A stretch of 24,446 bases of DNA. It comes from CAZPHI01 sp964586425 (GTDB taxonomy: Bacteria > Bacillota > Clostridia > Lachnospirales > Lachnospiraceae). This document shows, piece by piece, positions 1-8,248 of this stretch (positions within the stretch are counted from its first letter, which is position 1; each line of letters starts with the position of its first letter). The stretch covers positions 1-24,446 of the forward strand of contig CAZPHI010000030.1 in the NCBI GenBank assembly GCA_964586425.1. Direction: 5' to 3'. The notes beneath the pieces were generated by a model. It ran no database searches. It had not been told where the DNA came from and saw only the letters and a program-made list of their open reading frames with translations. A program made the position numbers and the translations under genes.

Positions 1-95
1 TTAGCTACAAGTGGCTTAAGCTCGTTAATAAGAGCTACTGCTTCACTTGGAGTCTTGTTCATTTTCCAGTTACCTGCGATAATTCTTCTGCGCAT
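1..95 (-). CDS. tpiA: Triosephosphate isomerase, N-terminal fragment (cut by window edge)
   Basis: The reverse strand from 95 down to the window edge encodes a 31-residue start reading MRRRIIAGNWKMNKTPSEAV and onward. The AGNWKMN segment is the hallmark first beta-strand of triosephosphate isomerase and carries the substrate-binding Asn and Lys. The enzyme interconverts dihydroxyacetone phosphate and glyceraldehyde-3-phosphate in the cytoplasm. The ATG at 93-95 is preceded by a strong GGAGGA at 103-108. The gene lies 61 bases downstream of pgk on the same strand, in the common Firmicutes order gap-pgk-tpi. The rest of the gene lies outside the window, so completeness cannot be judged. Confidence 0.93.
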   Translation of the reverse strand, partial: MRRRIIAGNWKMNKTPSEAVALINELKPLVA

Positions 96-108
96 TATTT
101 TATCCTCC

Positions 109-144
109 AAAAATAGCTTCGGTCCACACTATGCAGACCGAAGC
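109..144 (-). terminator. Terminator-like hairpin between pgk and tpiA
   Basis: A perfect 9-bp stem pairs GCTTCGGTC (116-124) with GACCGAAGC (136-144) around an 11-base loop. On the minus strand it is followed by TATTTTT, and the tpiA ribosome binding site begins directly after the T-run. It has the form of an intrinsic terminator, but there is no space for a tpiA promoter after it. It may be a partial terminator or an mRNA-stabilising or processing hairpin. Confidence 0.7.
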
Positions 145-156
145 ATAAAGTTATAT

Positions 157-1362
157 TTATTTGTCGTCTGCTGATTCAATTCCAGGAAGAACCTTGCCCT
201 CAAGGAATTCAAGAGATGCTCCACCACCTGTTGAAATGTGGCTCATCTTATCACCAAAACCAAGTGTGTTAACAGCTGCTGCTGAATCACCACCACCAAT
301 AATTGTTGTAGCATCTGTCTCTGCAAGAGCCTTAGCTACAGCGATTGTACCTGCTGCAAGTGTTGGATTCTCGAATACACCCATAGGTCCATTCCATACA
401 ACTGTCTTGGCAGTCTTAACTGCTTCTGCAAAAATCTCGCAGGTCTTAGGTCCAATATCACAGCCCTCACGGTCTGCAGGCATCTTATCTGCATCATAGG
501 TCTCTACTGCAACTGGTGCATCAATTGGATTAGGGAAGTCCTTGATAGTTACAGCATCAACTGGTAATAACAGCTTCTTGCCGAGCTTCTCTGCCTTCTC
601 CATCATTTCCTTACAATACTCAAGCTTAGTATCATCGCAAAGAGAAATACCAATCTCATAGCCCTTAGCCTTTAAAAATGTGTAAGCCATACCACCGCCG
701 ATGATAAGAGTATCACACTTCTCAAGGAGATTAGAGATAACGTTAAGCTTATCTGCTACCTTTGCTCCGCCAAGAATTGCTACAAAAGGTCTAACCGGAC
801 TGTTAACAGCATTTCCAAGGAAATCAATTTCTTTCTGCATAAGGTATCCAACTACGCAGGTATCAACGAACTTGGTAACACCCTCTGTTGAGCAGTGAGC
901 TCTATGGCATGCGCCAAAAGCATCATTAACGTATACATCACAAAGTGATGCAAGCTCTTTAGAGAAATTCTCTTCGTTCTTAGTCTCTTCTTTTCTGAAT
1001 CTGGTATTCTGAAGAAGAACTACATCTCCGTCCTTCATAGCAGCTACAGCAGCCTTGGCATTAGGACCAACAACCTCATTATCTGCAGCAAATACTACTT
1101 CCTTACCAAGCTTCTCTGAAAGTCTCTTGGCAACAGGTGCTAAAGATTCATCATCATTAGGACCATTCTTAACCTTACCAAGATGTGAGCAAAGAATAAC
1201 CTTGCCACCATCATTAATTAATTTCTGAATTGTAGGAAGTGCAGCAACAATTCTGTTCTCATCTGTAATAACGCCGCCCTTTAAAGGTACGTTAAAATCA
1301 CATCTTACAAGTACTCTTTTTCCTTTAACATTAATGTCATCAACTGATTTCTTGTTAAGCAT
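157..1362 (-). CDS. pgk: Phosphoglycerate kinase
   Basis: This 401-residue cytoplasmic enzyme moves the phosphate of 1,3-bisphosphoglycerate to ADP, the first ATP-yielding step of lower glycolysis. The N-terminus carries the family motif VLVRCDFNVPLK (about residues 17-28) for phosphoglycerate binding. Further family blocks are CSHLGK, RAHCSTEG, ILGGAKVADKL and the C-terminal nucleotide-binding glycine motif IIGGGDSAAA. The length is normal. The start ATG follows TTAGGAGGC at good spacing. It lies between gap (112 bases upstream, with a hairpin terminator between them) and tpiA. No promoter fits in the 33 bases between that terminator and the start, so expression probably depends on read-through from gap or on a promoter inside gap. 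Confidence 0.98.
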   Translation of the reverse strand: MLNKKSVDDINVKGKRVLVRCDFNVPLKGGVITDENRIVAALPTIQKLINDGGKVILCSHLGKVKNGPNDDESLAPVAKRLSEKLGKEVVFAADNEVVGPNAKAAVAAMKDGDVVLLQNTRFRKEETKNEENFSKELASLCDVYVNDAFGACHRAHCSTEGVTKFVDTCVVGYLMQKEIDFLGNAVNSPVRPFVAILGGAKVADKLNVISNLLEKCDTLIIGGGMAYTFLKAKGYEIGISLCDDTKLEYCKEMMEKAEKLGKKLLLPVDAVTIKDFPNPIDAPVAVETYDADKMPADREGCDIGPKTCEIFAEAVKTAKTVVWNGPMGVFENPTLAAGTIAVAKALAETDATTIIGGGDSAAAVNTLGFGDKMSHISTGGGASLEFLEGKVLPGIESADDK

Positions 1363-1395
1363 TAGTTTTGCCTCCTAATATTTGGTATAACATTG

Positions 1396-1449
1396 AAAAA
1401 AAGGTCCGGCCCCAAAGCTCCGTACATAATACGGAACCTCGACCGGACC
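1396..1449 (-). terminator. Two-tier hairpin terminator after gap
   Basis: An outer 7-bp stem, GGTCCGG (1403-1409) with CCGGACC (1443-1449), encloses an inner 6-bp hairpin, TCCGTA (1419-1424) with TACGGA (1430-1435). On the minus strand the outer stem runs straight into seven Ts. This is a GC-rich intrinsic terminator in an AT-rich background. It sits between two genes normally co-transcribed, so it probably lets only part of the gap transcript continue into pgk. Confidence 0.85.
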
Positions 1450-1474
1450 CCTTCAAGGTCTAATTAGTATTAAA

Positions 1475-2479
1475 TTAAGCTAATTCTGAGAAATACTTAA
1501 TTGTTCTAACCATCTGNNNNNNNNNNTTATCATACCATGAAACAACCTCTACCTGAGTCTTGCCATCTGGAAGTGGTGATACCATAGTCTGAGTAGCATC
1601 GAATAATGAACCATATCTCATACCAACGATATCTGATGATACGATTTCATCTGTATTATAACCAAATGACTCTGTCTCCTGAGCCTTCATAGCTGCGTTA
1701 ACTTCATCCTTAGTTACTGTCTTATTAACTACTGCGAAAAGAAGTGTTGTTGAACCTGTTGGGGTTGGAACACGCTGTGCAGCGCCAATAAGCTTGCCGT
1801 TAAGCTCTGGGATAACAAGTCCGATTGCTTTAGCAGCACCAGTTGAGTTAGGAACGATATTAACAGCACCTGCTCTAGATCTTCTTAAATCACCTTTTCT
1901 CTGTGGTCCATCAAGAATCATCTGATCACCTGTGTAAGCATGAATTGTTGTCATGATACCAGACTGAATTGGAGCTAATTTGTTTAATGCATCAGCCATA
2001 GGTGCTAAACAGTTTGTTGTACAAGAAGCTGCAGAAATAACTGTATCTTCTGGTTTTAATATATTGTGGTTTACATTGTAAACGATTGTTGGAAGATCGT
2101 TTCCAGCTGGAGCTGAGATAACAACCTTTCTTGCACCAGCTTTGATATGAGCTGAAGCTTTTTCTTTTGATGTATAGAAACCTGTACACTCAAGAACAAC
2201 ATCTACTCCGATTTCTCCCCAAGGAAGCTGAGAAGCATCTGCCATAGCGTAGATTTTGATTGTCTTACCATCAACTGTAATTGAATCTTCACCAGCTACA
2301 ACTGTATCTGCCTTGTCATATTTACCCTGTGATGAATCATACTTTAAAAGATGTGCTAACATCTTTGGGCTTGTTAAATCATTGATTGCTACTACTTCGT
2401 ATCCTTCTGCACCAAACATCTGTCTGAATGCAAGTCTTCCGATACGTCCGAAACCGTTAATTGCTACTTTAACTGACAT
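1475..2479 (-). CDS. gap: Glyceraldehyde-3-phosphate dehydrogenase, type I
   Basis: This is a 334-codon reading frame as assembled. The enzyme oxidises and phosphorylates glyceraldehyde-3-phosphate with NAD+ to give 1,3-bisphosphoglycerate. The N-terminus VKVAINGFGRIGRLAFRQ is the dinucleotide-binding Rossmann start, and SAASCTTNCLAP holds the catalytic cysteine. The HAYTGDQ and RVPTPTGS blocks are also present. The C-terminal SWYDN...QMVRTIKYF block is interrupted by ten Ns at 1517-1526. The ATG follows TAGGAGG. A good sigma-A promoter lies at 2548-2576, giving a leader of about 60 bases. A strong terminator follows the gene, so gap is probably expressed more than pgk and tpiA downstream. 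Confidence 0.98.
   Translation of the reverse strand: MSVKVAINGFGRIGRLAFRQMFGAEGYEVVAINDLTSPKMLAHLLKYDSSQGKYDKADTVVAGEDSITVDGKTIKIYAMADASQLPWGEIGVDVVLECTGFYTSKEKASAHIKAGARKVVISAPAGNDLPTIVYNVNHNILKPEDTVISAASCTTNCLAPMADALNKLAPIQSGIMTTIHAYTGDQMILDGPQRKGDLRRSRAGAVNIVPNSTGAAKAIGLVIPELNGKLIGAAQRVPTPTGSTTLLFAVVNKTVTKDEVNAAMKAQETESFGYNTDEIVSSDIVGMRYGSLFDATQTMVSPLPDGKTQVEVVSWYDXXXXQMVRTIKYFSELA
1517..1526. other. Assembly gap (10 Ns) inside gap
   Basis: Ten undetermined bases interrupt the conserved C-terminal segment of the dehydrogenase. As assembled, only four residues lie between the Asp of SWYD and the Gln of QMVRT, where the family normally has seven (consensus about NEYGYSN). The true gap is therefore probably about 19 bases, and the N-run is a placeholder that happens to keep the frame. 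Confidence 0.97.
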
Positions 2480-2547
2480 AATAATAATTCCTCCTAGATT
2501 TAAGTCTTATTTTATAAACTTTGTTAATAAAAAATCAACCACTACAT

Positions 2548-2576
2548 ATTCTACAAAATAATTCAAAAAATATCAA
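2548..2576 (-). promoter_or_regulatory. Sigma-A promoter of gap
   Basis: On the minus strand, TTGATA (2571-2576) and TAGAAT (2548-2553) are separated by 17 bases. Transcription would start near 2541, about 60 bases before the gap ATG. Both hexamers are close to consensus and the spacing is ideal. Confidence 0.8.
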
Positions 2577-2656
2577 GAACTATTTTATATTTTTACTTTT
2601 TTTGGTAAATGCACGATAAATCAATCTATTCTGTAACAATATTTGTGCACTTTTAT

Positions 2657-4330
2657 TTATACTTCGTCTTTTACACATCCTGCGATATTGTTAGCATGGT
2701 CTGACACTCTCTCTAGGTTTGATAATATATCCAAGAATACAACACCACTTTCACTATTACAAAGTCCCTGTGACAAACGCTCTATATGTTTATCTCTCAA
2801 TTCTTCCTCCATAGTATCTACCTGGTCCTCTAACTGAATAACTCGTCTTACAGATTCCATACTACGTGTTTCTCTTGAAATTATAGCTGATTCAAAGCAC
2901 TCTTTAACAATAGCACAGATATCATTAAGCTCTTTAATCCCATCCTCTGAGAACATTATATTATGTTCCACTTTATATTGTGCAAGGTCAGCAAGATTTT
3001 CTGCATGGTCTGACACTCTCTCAATATCAATAATTGCATGAAAAAGATTATTTACTAATAAATGCTGTTCTTCATTGAGTGATAAATTATTAACTTTGAC
3101 AAGATATTCTGTAAGATACTTCTCCATCAAGTCCACTTTATTCTCTGTATCCATAACTTTGTCAATCATCTCAAGATTATTCTGTGTAACTGCATCAAGT
3201 GCATAGCTTATATTATTCAGTGCATAATTACCCATATTAACAACTTCTTTAAGTCCTGTCTCTACTGCAAATGATGGTGTCTCTAAGATACGGCTGTCCA
3301 GATGTCTCTTCATTGTAATAGAGAAATCTTCGATTTCATTAACAGCTCCATCTTTTTTATCTTTGAATATCATTCCAGACAGCTTAACAAATCCATTAGC
3401 GAATGGGAACATAATAGCAGTACATGTTATATTAAAGAAAGTATGGAATATAGATATCTCAACACTATTAATATTATGTGCAGCAATGCCCGGTTTAATC
3501 AAGAATACTACAAATGCAAGAGTTCCAAATAATAATGCACCCGCAACATTAAACATCAGATGTATTGATGCAGCACGCTTTGCAGTCTTATTAGCTCCTG
3601 CAGATGATATAATTGCTGTTACACAAGAACCAATATTCTGTCCAAGTGTAATAAAAATAGCTGCATTAGTTGTTACAACCCCGTTAGCTGCAAGTGTCTG
3701 AAGTATACCAACTGATGCAGATGAACTTTGTAAAATTGCAGTAACGACAATACCTACCAAAACTCCAAGTAAAGGATTTGAGCCGAATGTCTCAAATATC
3801 TTCGAGAATATTGGAGCGTCTGTGTATGGTGAAATAGAACCAGACATAAAATCAAGTCCCATAAATAGAAGTCCAATACCAACAGTAATCTCACCAATCA
3901 GTTTCTTCTTTGAACTCTTTGAAAATAATACAATAAATGCTCCAATGCCAATTAATAATGGTGCATAGAATGATGGATTCAATGCCTTCATTGCATCACC
4001 TAATTGTCCCATTGATACAATCCAGGCTGTAATTGTAGTACCTATATTAGCACCCATAATTACACCTACAGCCTGTGACAATGTAAGTACACCAGCGTTA
4101 ACAAAACCAACAACCATTACCGTAGTTGCACCACTACTCTGAATAATCATTGTAATAAGTGCTCCAACAACAACTGCCAGAAGCCTGTTACTTGTAAGAA
4201 GTCCAAGAAGCTTCTGCATCTTTCCACCTGCTGTTTTTTGCATACCGTCAGCCATAAGGTTCATTCCATAAAGGAACATACCAATGCCGCCTGCAAACAT
4301 AAAAATATTACTCACATCACTTAAGCTCAT
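2657..4330 (-). CDS. Na+/phosphate cotransporter family protein with PhoU-like C-terminal domain
   Basis: This 557-residue inner-membrane protein probably couples sodium entry to phosphate uptake or efflux. The first roughly 330 residues are hydrophobic and contain the two inverted repeats typical of Na/Pi cotransporters. Each repeat is marked by a QSS motif: QSSGATT at about 64-70 and QSSSASVG at about 201-208. Residues from about 345 to 557 form a charged, helical PhoU-like domain, with the phrases NLFHAIIDIERVSDHAENL and ILSNLERVSDHANNIAG repeating the PhoU ERxxDHaxNIa motif. The ATG follows AGGAGAC. Pho-box-like repeats lie upstream at 4362-4400. Substrate choice is inferred from the family; some members have other anion specificities. 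Confidence 0.92.
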   Translation of the reverse strand: MSLSDVSNIFMFAGGIGMFLYGMNLMADGMQKTAGGKMQKLLGLLTSNRLLAVVVGALITMIIQSSGATTVMVVGFVNAGVLTLSQAVGVIMGANIGTTITAWIVSMGQLGDAMKALNPSFYAPLLIGIGAFIVLFSKSSKKKLIGEITVGIGLLFMGLDFMSGSISPYTDAPIFSKIFETFGSNPLLGVLVGIVVTAILQSSSASVGILQTLAANGVVTTNAAIFITLGQNIGSCVTAIISSAGANKTAKRAASIHLMFNVAGALLFGTLAFVVFLIKPGIAAHNINSVEISIFHTFFNITCTAIMFPFANGFVKLSGMIFKDKKDGAVNEIEDFSITMKRHLDSRILETPSFAVETGLKEVVNMGNYALNNISYALDAVTQNNLEMIDKVMDTENKVDLMEKYLTEYLVKVNNLSLNEEQHLLVNNLFHAIIDIERVSDHAENLADLAQYKVEHNIMFSEDGIKELNDICAIVKECFESAIISRETRSMESVRRVIQLEDQVDTMEEELRDKHIERLSQGLCNSESGVVFLDILSNLERVSDHANNIAGCVKDEV

Positions 4331-4361
4331 AATTGTCTCCTAATACTAAATAAGTTTCAAT

Positions 4362-4400
4362 TTTACATATTGTATATATACGCTTTACATTGATTTACAT
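4362..4400 (-). promoter_or_regulatory. Candidate PhoP/PhoB-box repeats and -10 of the Na/Pi transporter
   Basis: On the plus strand TTTACAT occurs three times, at 4362-4368, 4384-4390 and 4394-4400. The last two are spaced 10 bases and the first is 22 bases (about two helical turns) away. For the minus-strand transporter gene, a candidate -10 TACAAT sits at 4369-4374, and the position for a -35 (around 4392-4397) has no canonical hexamer but is covered by the repeats. That is the layout of activator-dependent Pho promoters. The PhoP-box consensus resembles TTAACA direct repeats. Assignment is inference. Confidence 0.5.
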
Positions 4401-4562
4401 TTTTTTCACTTTTCTAATAATAACAACAAACCGAAATAAATTCAACAACTTTAATATTGGATTATATAATTTATTACTTTTTACAATGAATCGTTGATTT
4501 TATAATCCTTTTTAACTATTATAGATATATACAACTTTTTAACACTCAAACTTGGAGGATAT

Positions 4563-5405
4563 ATGAATAATACAAACGGAATTAATGCTGATGTTCATAT
4601 GCACACAGCATTTTCATCAGACTCATCTTCAACGGTTGAATCAATGGTGGAAAAAGCAATTTTACTAGGTCTCAAATATATCTGTATTACCGACCACAAC
4701 GATTATGGTTATCCAGAGGAAGATGGCAAACCCATGTTTCAACTTGACGTAGGAAGCTATATTCCAAAGCTTCAGGCAATACAGCAAAGCTATGCTGGCA
4801 GAATTCAAATAGGTCTTGGACTTGAGCAAGGATTAATGAAAAGTGTAGCCGACAAAGTTAATAACTTTTACCAAAATAACAACATTTCCAAAGATACCCT
4901 TGATTTTATAATTGGCTCATCTCATATGGTTAAAGGTGAGGACCCTTATTACAGTCATTACTGGGAAGGTAAAGATATAGATGAATGTATTCTATATTAT
5001 TTTGAATCAATTCTTGAGAATATTGAATGCTGTAATGAATATGATGTATATGGACATCTTGACTACATAGTACGATATGTGCCTGACAAATCATACCATT
5101 ATCAGCCAGAGAGATATTCTGATATAATTACTGCTATTTTTGAAGCGTTAATCAAGAAGGACAAGGGCATTGAACTCAATACAGCCGGATTAAAATATGG
5201 GCTTGTTGAGCCTAATCCATGTTCATTTATATTAAAAAGATACTATGAATGTGGTGGCAGAATAATTACCGTAGGCGCTGATGGTCACAAACCTGAACAC
5301 ATCGCATATGATTTTGACAAAGTCGCTGCTATACTTAAGCAATGTGGTTTCAAGAGTTATTGCATATACAAAAAAAGGCAGCCGGTTTTTATACCTCTGC
5401 CTTAG
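4563..5405 (+). CDS. PHP-domain phosphatase, histidinol-phosphatase (HisJ) family
   Basis: This 280-residue cytoplasmic protein has the full set of PHP metal-binding motifs: DVHMH (residues 10-14), TDHND (about 44-48), IGSSHMV, YGHLDYI and the late GADGHKP. These form the trinuclear metal site of PHP phosphoesterases. The arrangement with IGSSHMV and YGHLDYIVRY matches the HisJ/HisK branch, which dephosphorylates histidinol phosphate. No other histidine genes are nearby, so the substrate is inferred and another phosphoester is possible. The ATG follows TTGGAGG with good spacing. Its last dozen codons contain the terminator of the convergent mnmA gene, and the two stop codons are only 8 bases apart. 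Confidence 0.87.
   Translation: MNNTNGINADVHMHTAFSSDSSSTVESMVEKAILLGLKYICITDHNDYGYPEEDGKPMFQLDVGSYIPKLQAIQQSYAGRIQIGLGLEQGLMKSVADKVNNFYQNNNISKDTLDFIIGSSHMVKGEDPYYSHYWEGKDIDECILYYFESILENIECCNEYDVYGHLDYIVRYVPDKSYHYQPERYSDIITAIFEALIKKDKGIELNTAGLKYGLVEPNPCSFILKRYYECGGRIITVGADGHKPEHIAYDFDKVAAILKQCGFKSYCIYKKRQPVFIPLP
5369..5403 (-). terminator. mnmA terminator nested in the 3' end of the PHP gene
   Basis: On the minus strand AAGGCAG (5397-5403) pairs with CTGCCTT (5375-5381) and is followed by a run of Ts (5371-5376 are As on the plus strand). The stem and T-run lie just beyond the mnmA stop at 5414. They are wholly inside the coding sequence of the convergent PHP gene, including one base of its stop codon. 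Confidence 0.75.
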
Positions 5406-5413
5406 TATTCAAA

Positions 5414-6496
5414 CTAGATTTTTGTTCCAATAATTGTGCCTCCACCAACGACATAATCATCTTTGTACCATACAATAGCCTGTCCAGGTGTAATTGCTCT
5501 CTGCTTTTCGATAAAGCTGCATTTTACAAGATCATCTCCGGCTTTAGAGATAATGCAGCGAGCGCCCTTATGGCTATAGCGTATCTTAGCTGTTACCTCC
5601 ATCTCACCATCTAGATTCTCTATTGACATAAAATTAATTCTATTAGCATATAGAACGTCCTTATATGCTTCGATATCATCACCAATTACAACTTCATTAG
5701 TCTGTGGTCTGATTTCAAGCACGAATACAGGCTTGCCAAGTGATAATCCAAGTCCTTTTCTTTGTCCTACTGTATAATGAACAATGCCTTTGTGCTGTCC
5801 AACAACAATACCATCAACTGTTACAAAGTTGCCTGGTCTTGATTTGACATTAGTTTCTTTTTCGATAAATGCTGCATAATCATTGTCAGGCACAAAACAG
5901 ATATCCTGACTGTCAGGCTTATTTGCGACGCAAAGGCCTATACTTTCTGCGATTTCTCTTATTTTAGGCTTCTCAAATTCTCCTACGGGCATCAATGTAT
6001 GTGCAAGCTGATACTGTGTAAGATTATAAAGTGCATATGTCTGATCTTTCATTGCTGTAACAGAATTACGAATTGCATATCTTCCATTAGGAAGCTGTGT
6101 AATTCGCGCATAATGCCCTGTTGCAATGTATTCTGCGCCTAATTCAAGACTTCTCTTTAATAACGCTTCCCACTTAACATATCTATTGCAGGCAATACAT
6201 GGATTCGGTGTTCTTCCCTGCATATATTCATCAACGAAATAATCCATAACGCAGTTTCTGAATTCTTTTTTAAAATTACAAACATAGTATGGAATGTCTA
6301 GCTTTGCCGCCACTCTTCTTGCATCATCTACAGCACTAAGTCCACAACAGCCACCATTTTCCTCTATTATAGTATCAGGTTCATCCTGCCAAATCTGCAT
6401 TGTAACGCCAATAACATCATATCCCTGCTCTTTCAGAAGATATGCAGCAACTGATGAGTCCACTCCACCAGACATACCAACCACGACTTTTTTCAT
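5414..6496 (-). CDS. mnmA: tRNA-specific 2-thiouridylase MnmA
   Basis: This 360-residue enzyme inserts sulfur at C2 of the wobble uridine U34 in tRNA-Lys, -Glu and -Gln, using ATP and persulfide sulfur. The N-terminal PP-loop GMSGGVDSS (residues 7-15) binds ATP. Cys100 in TPNPCIACN and Cys200 in DSQDICF match the two catalytic cysteines. The C-terminal barrel motif YTVGQRKGLG is present. The ATG follows the iscU stop codon with no base between, and its ribosome binding site (AGAGGA) is written in the acidic C-terminal tail codons of iscU, so translation is probably coupled. Co-transcription with the cysteine desulfurase supplies the sulfur donor logic. Confidence 0.97.
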   Translation of the reverse strand: MKKVVVGMSGGVDSSVAAYLLKEQGYDVIGVTMQIWQDEPDTIIEENGGCCGLSAVDDARRVAAKLDIPYYVCNFKKEFRNCVMDYFVDEYMQGRTPNPCIACNRYVKWEALLKRSLELGAEYIATGHYARITQLPNGRYAIRNSVTAMKDQTYALYNLTQYQLAHTLMPVGEFEKPKIREIAESIGLCVANKPDSQDICFVPDNDYAAFIEKETNVKSRPGNFVTVDGIVVGQHKGIVHYTVGQRKGLGLSLGKPVFVLEIRPQTNEVVIGDDIEAYKDVLYANRINFMSIENLDGEMEVTAKIRYSHKGARCIISKAGDDLVKCSFIEKQRAITPGQAIVWYKDDYVVGGGTIIGTKI

Positions 6497-6937
6497 CTAA
6501 TATTCATCCTCTTCTTCGTTCTCACTGATATCGCTCTTTGGCTTATCAAGGCCATCGATAACAACATTATTCTTCTGGGCATAATCCCAAAGTGCAGCAT
6601 GAATTGCTTCTTCTGCTAATAATGAACAGTGTACCTTAACTGGAGGCAATCCGTCAAGTGCTTCCATAACTGCTTTATTAGTTATTTTTAGTGCATCATA
6701 TATTGATTTTCCTTTAACTAATTCTGTTGCCATACTACTTGTTGCAACAGCAGCTCCACAGCCAAATGTTTTGAATTTGCAATCCTTAATAATCTTTGTA
6801 TTCTCATCTATATCAAGATATATTCTCATTATATCTCCACACTTGGCATTACCAACTGTACCAACTCCACTCGCTTCACTGATTTCACCAACATTTCTTG
6901 GATTCTGAAAATGATCCATAACTTTATCACTATACAT
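6497..6937 (-). CDS. iscU: Fe-S cluster assembly scaffold, NifU N-terminal/IscU type
   Basis: This 146-residue protein is a scaffold on which Fe-S clusters are built from sulfur delivered by the desulfurase. The three ligand cysteines are present as KCGD (Cys33, with Asp35), FGCGAA (Cys60) and VHCSLLAE (Cys104), together with the LPPVK motif that in IscU binds the HscA chaperone. Residues from about 131 form a short acidic tail (SENEEEDEY) beyond the family core. The ATG follows GGAGG at a spacing of 10. It sits between iscS and mnmA, 35 bases from the former. No iscA, hscA, hscB or fdx is nearby, as is usual for the minimal clostridial system. I use the symbol for the family; many annotations call it nifU-like. 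Confidence 0.95.
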   Translation of the reverse strand: MYSDKVMDHFQNPRNVGEISEASGVGTVGNAKCGDIMRIYLDIDENTKIIKDCKFKTFGCGAAVATSSMATELVKGKSIYDALKITNKAVMEALDGLPPVKVHCSLLAEEAIHAALWDYAQKNNVVIDGLDKPKSDISENEEEDEY

Positions 6938-6972
6938 ATTATCAATACCTCCATTTTTCTATTATATAATTT

Positions 6973-8178
6973 CTATCTACCCTTTACAAAATCTTCATAT
7001 AAAGGAGACATATCTCTAAGATGCTTTACTATTCCTTTGATTTTTTCAATTACAAAATCTATATCTTCTTTTGTTGTTGCGTCAGAAAGAGTCAATCTTA
7101 ATGAACCATGTGCTATTTCATGAGGAAGTCCAATAGCAAGCAGTACATGGGATGGATCTAATGAGCCAGATGTACAAGCTGAACCACTTGAAGCACAGAT
7201 TCCTTCCATATCAAGCATAATAAGTAAAGATTCGCCTTCGATGAATTGAAAGCTAAAATTAACATTATTAGGAAGTCTTTTTACTCTATCTCCATTCAAT
7301 CTTGTATATGGTACCTCTTTAATAACTCTCTCTATAAGATAATCTCTTAGCTCAATTTCCTTTGCAGTTCTTGCCTCCATATTCTTTGTTGCAATCTCTG
7401 CAGCCTTAGCAATGCCAATAATACCTGGTACATTCTCAGTTCCGGCTCTTCTCTTTCTTTCCTGAGCACCACCATGAACAAAAGAACGAATCTTTACACC
7501 TTTTCTAATATATAAAAATCCAATTCCTTTTGGACCATTGATCTTATGTCCGCTGACGCTTAGCATATCTATGCCAAGTTCTTCAACATCAATTGGAACC
7601 TGTGTATATGCCTGAACAGCATCCGTATGAAACAATACATTATGCTTTTTAGCGATTTCACCAATCTCTTTAATTGGCTGTATCGTACCTATTTCATTAT
7701 TAGCAAACATAACTGAAATCAGAATTGTATCTGGTCTAATTGCAGCCTCTAATTCATCAAGCTTGATAATTCCATTCTCATCAACGCCAACATAAGTAAT
7801 CTCAAAGCCCCTTTTTTCAAGGTAATCACATGTATGCAGAATTGCATGATGCTCAATCTTAGAAGTAATAATATGCTTACCTTTTTCCTCATAAGCCTCA
7901 GCAGTAGCTTTTAATGCCCAATTATCCGCTTCCGAGCCACCAGCTGTAAAATAGATATTATCGGAGCTTGTATTAATCGTATTCGCAATTACCTCTCTCG
8001 CTACTGTAATATCATTCTTATTTGCCGCAGAAATGCTGTATATACTTGAAGGATTGCCAAATCTATCTGTAAAATATGGAAGCATAGCTTCTAATACTTC
8101 TGGTTTAACCGGAGTAGTTGCGGCATTGTCCAGATATATTATCTTCTTATCTTTATTTTGAATCAATTCATCACTCAT
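6973..8178 (-). CDS. iscS: Cysteine desulfurase (IscS/NifS family)
   Basis: This PLP enzyme converts cysteine to alanine and a protein-bound persulfide. From the chosen ATG it has 401 residues. IYLDNAATTPV starts the fold, SEADNWALKA and EHHAIL lie at the cofactor pocket, and VSGHKINGPKG gives the PLP lysine (about 212). SSGSACTSGSLDPSHVL gives the catalytic cysteine (about 335) on the mobile loop. The reading frame has an in-frame ATG three codons earlier at 8187, but that one is a single base from the GGAG, so the ATG at 8178 (spacing 10) is preferred. It heads the iscS-iscU-mnmA operon. The consensus promoter is at 8285-8313, with a terminator-like hairpin at the transcription start. No IscR-type repressor gene is in the window. 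Confidence 0.96.
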   Translation of the reverse strand: MSDELIQNKDKKIIYLDNAATTPVKPEVLEAMLPYFTDRFGNPSSIYSISAANKNDITVAREVIANTINTSSDNIYFTAGGSEADNWALKATAEAYEEKGKHIITSKIEHHAILHTCDYLEKRGFEITYVGVDENGIIKLDELEAAIRPDTILISVMFANNEIGTIQPIKEIGEIAKKHNVLFHTDAVQAYTQVPIDVEELGIDMLSVSGHKINGPKGIGFLYIRKGVKIRSFVHGGAQERKRRAGTENVPGIIGIAKAAEIATKNMEARTAKEIELRDYLIERVIKEVPYTRLNGDRVKRLPNNVNFSFQFIEGESLLIMLDMEGICASSGSACTSGSLDPSHVLLAIGLPHEIAHGSLRLTLSDATTKEDIDFVIEKIKGIVKHLRDMSPLYEDFVKGR

Positions 8179-8248
8179 TACATTCATTCTCCAATCTTTT
8201 ATACTTTATATTGTAGTATTTCCAATAGTAATACTAGGATATACTCTC

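Noticed and set aside
2590..2656. Terminator for the Na/Pi transporter (TGCAC/GTGCA arms followed by Ts)
   Set aside because: The stem is only 5-6 bp with a loop of about 30 bases, too weak to call.
4455..4515. Inverted repeat GGATTATA/TATAATCC followed by five Ts upstream of the PHP gene
   Set aside because: The loop is about 40 bases and one arm contains a plausible -10 TATAAT; the pairing looks like chance in AT-rich sequence.
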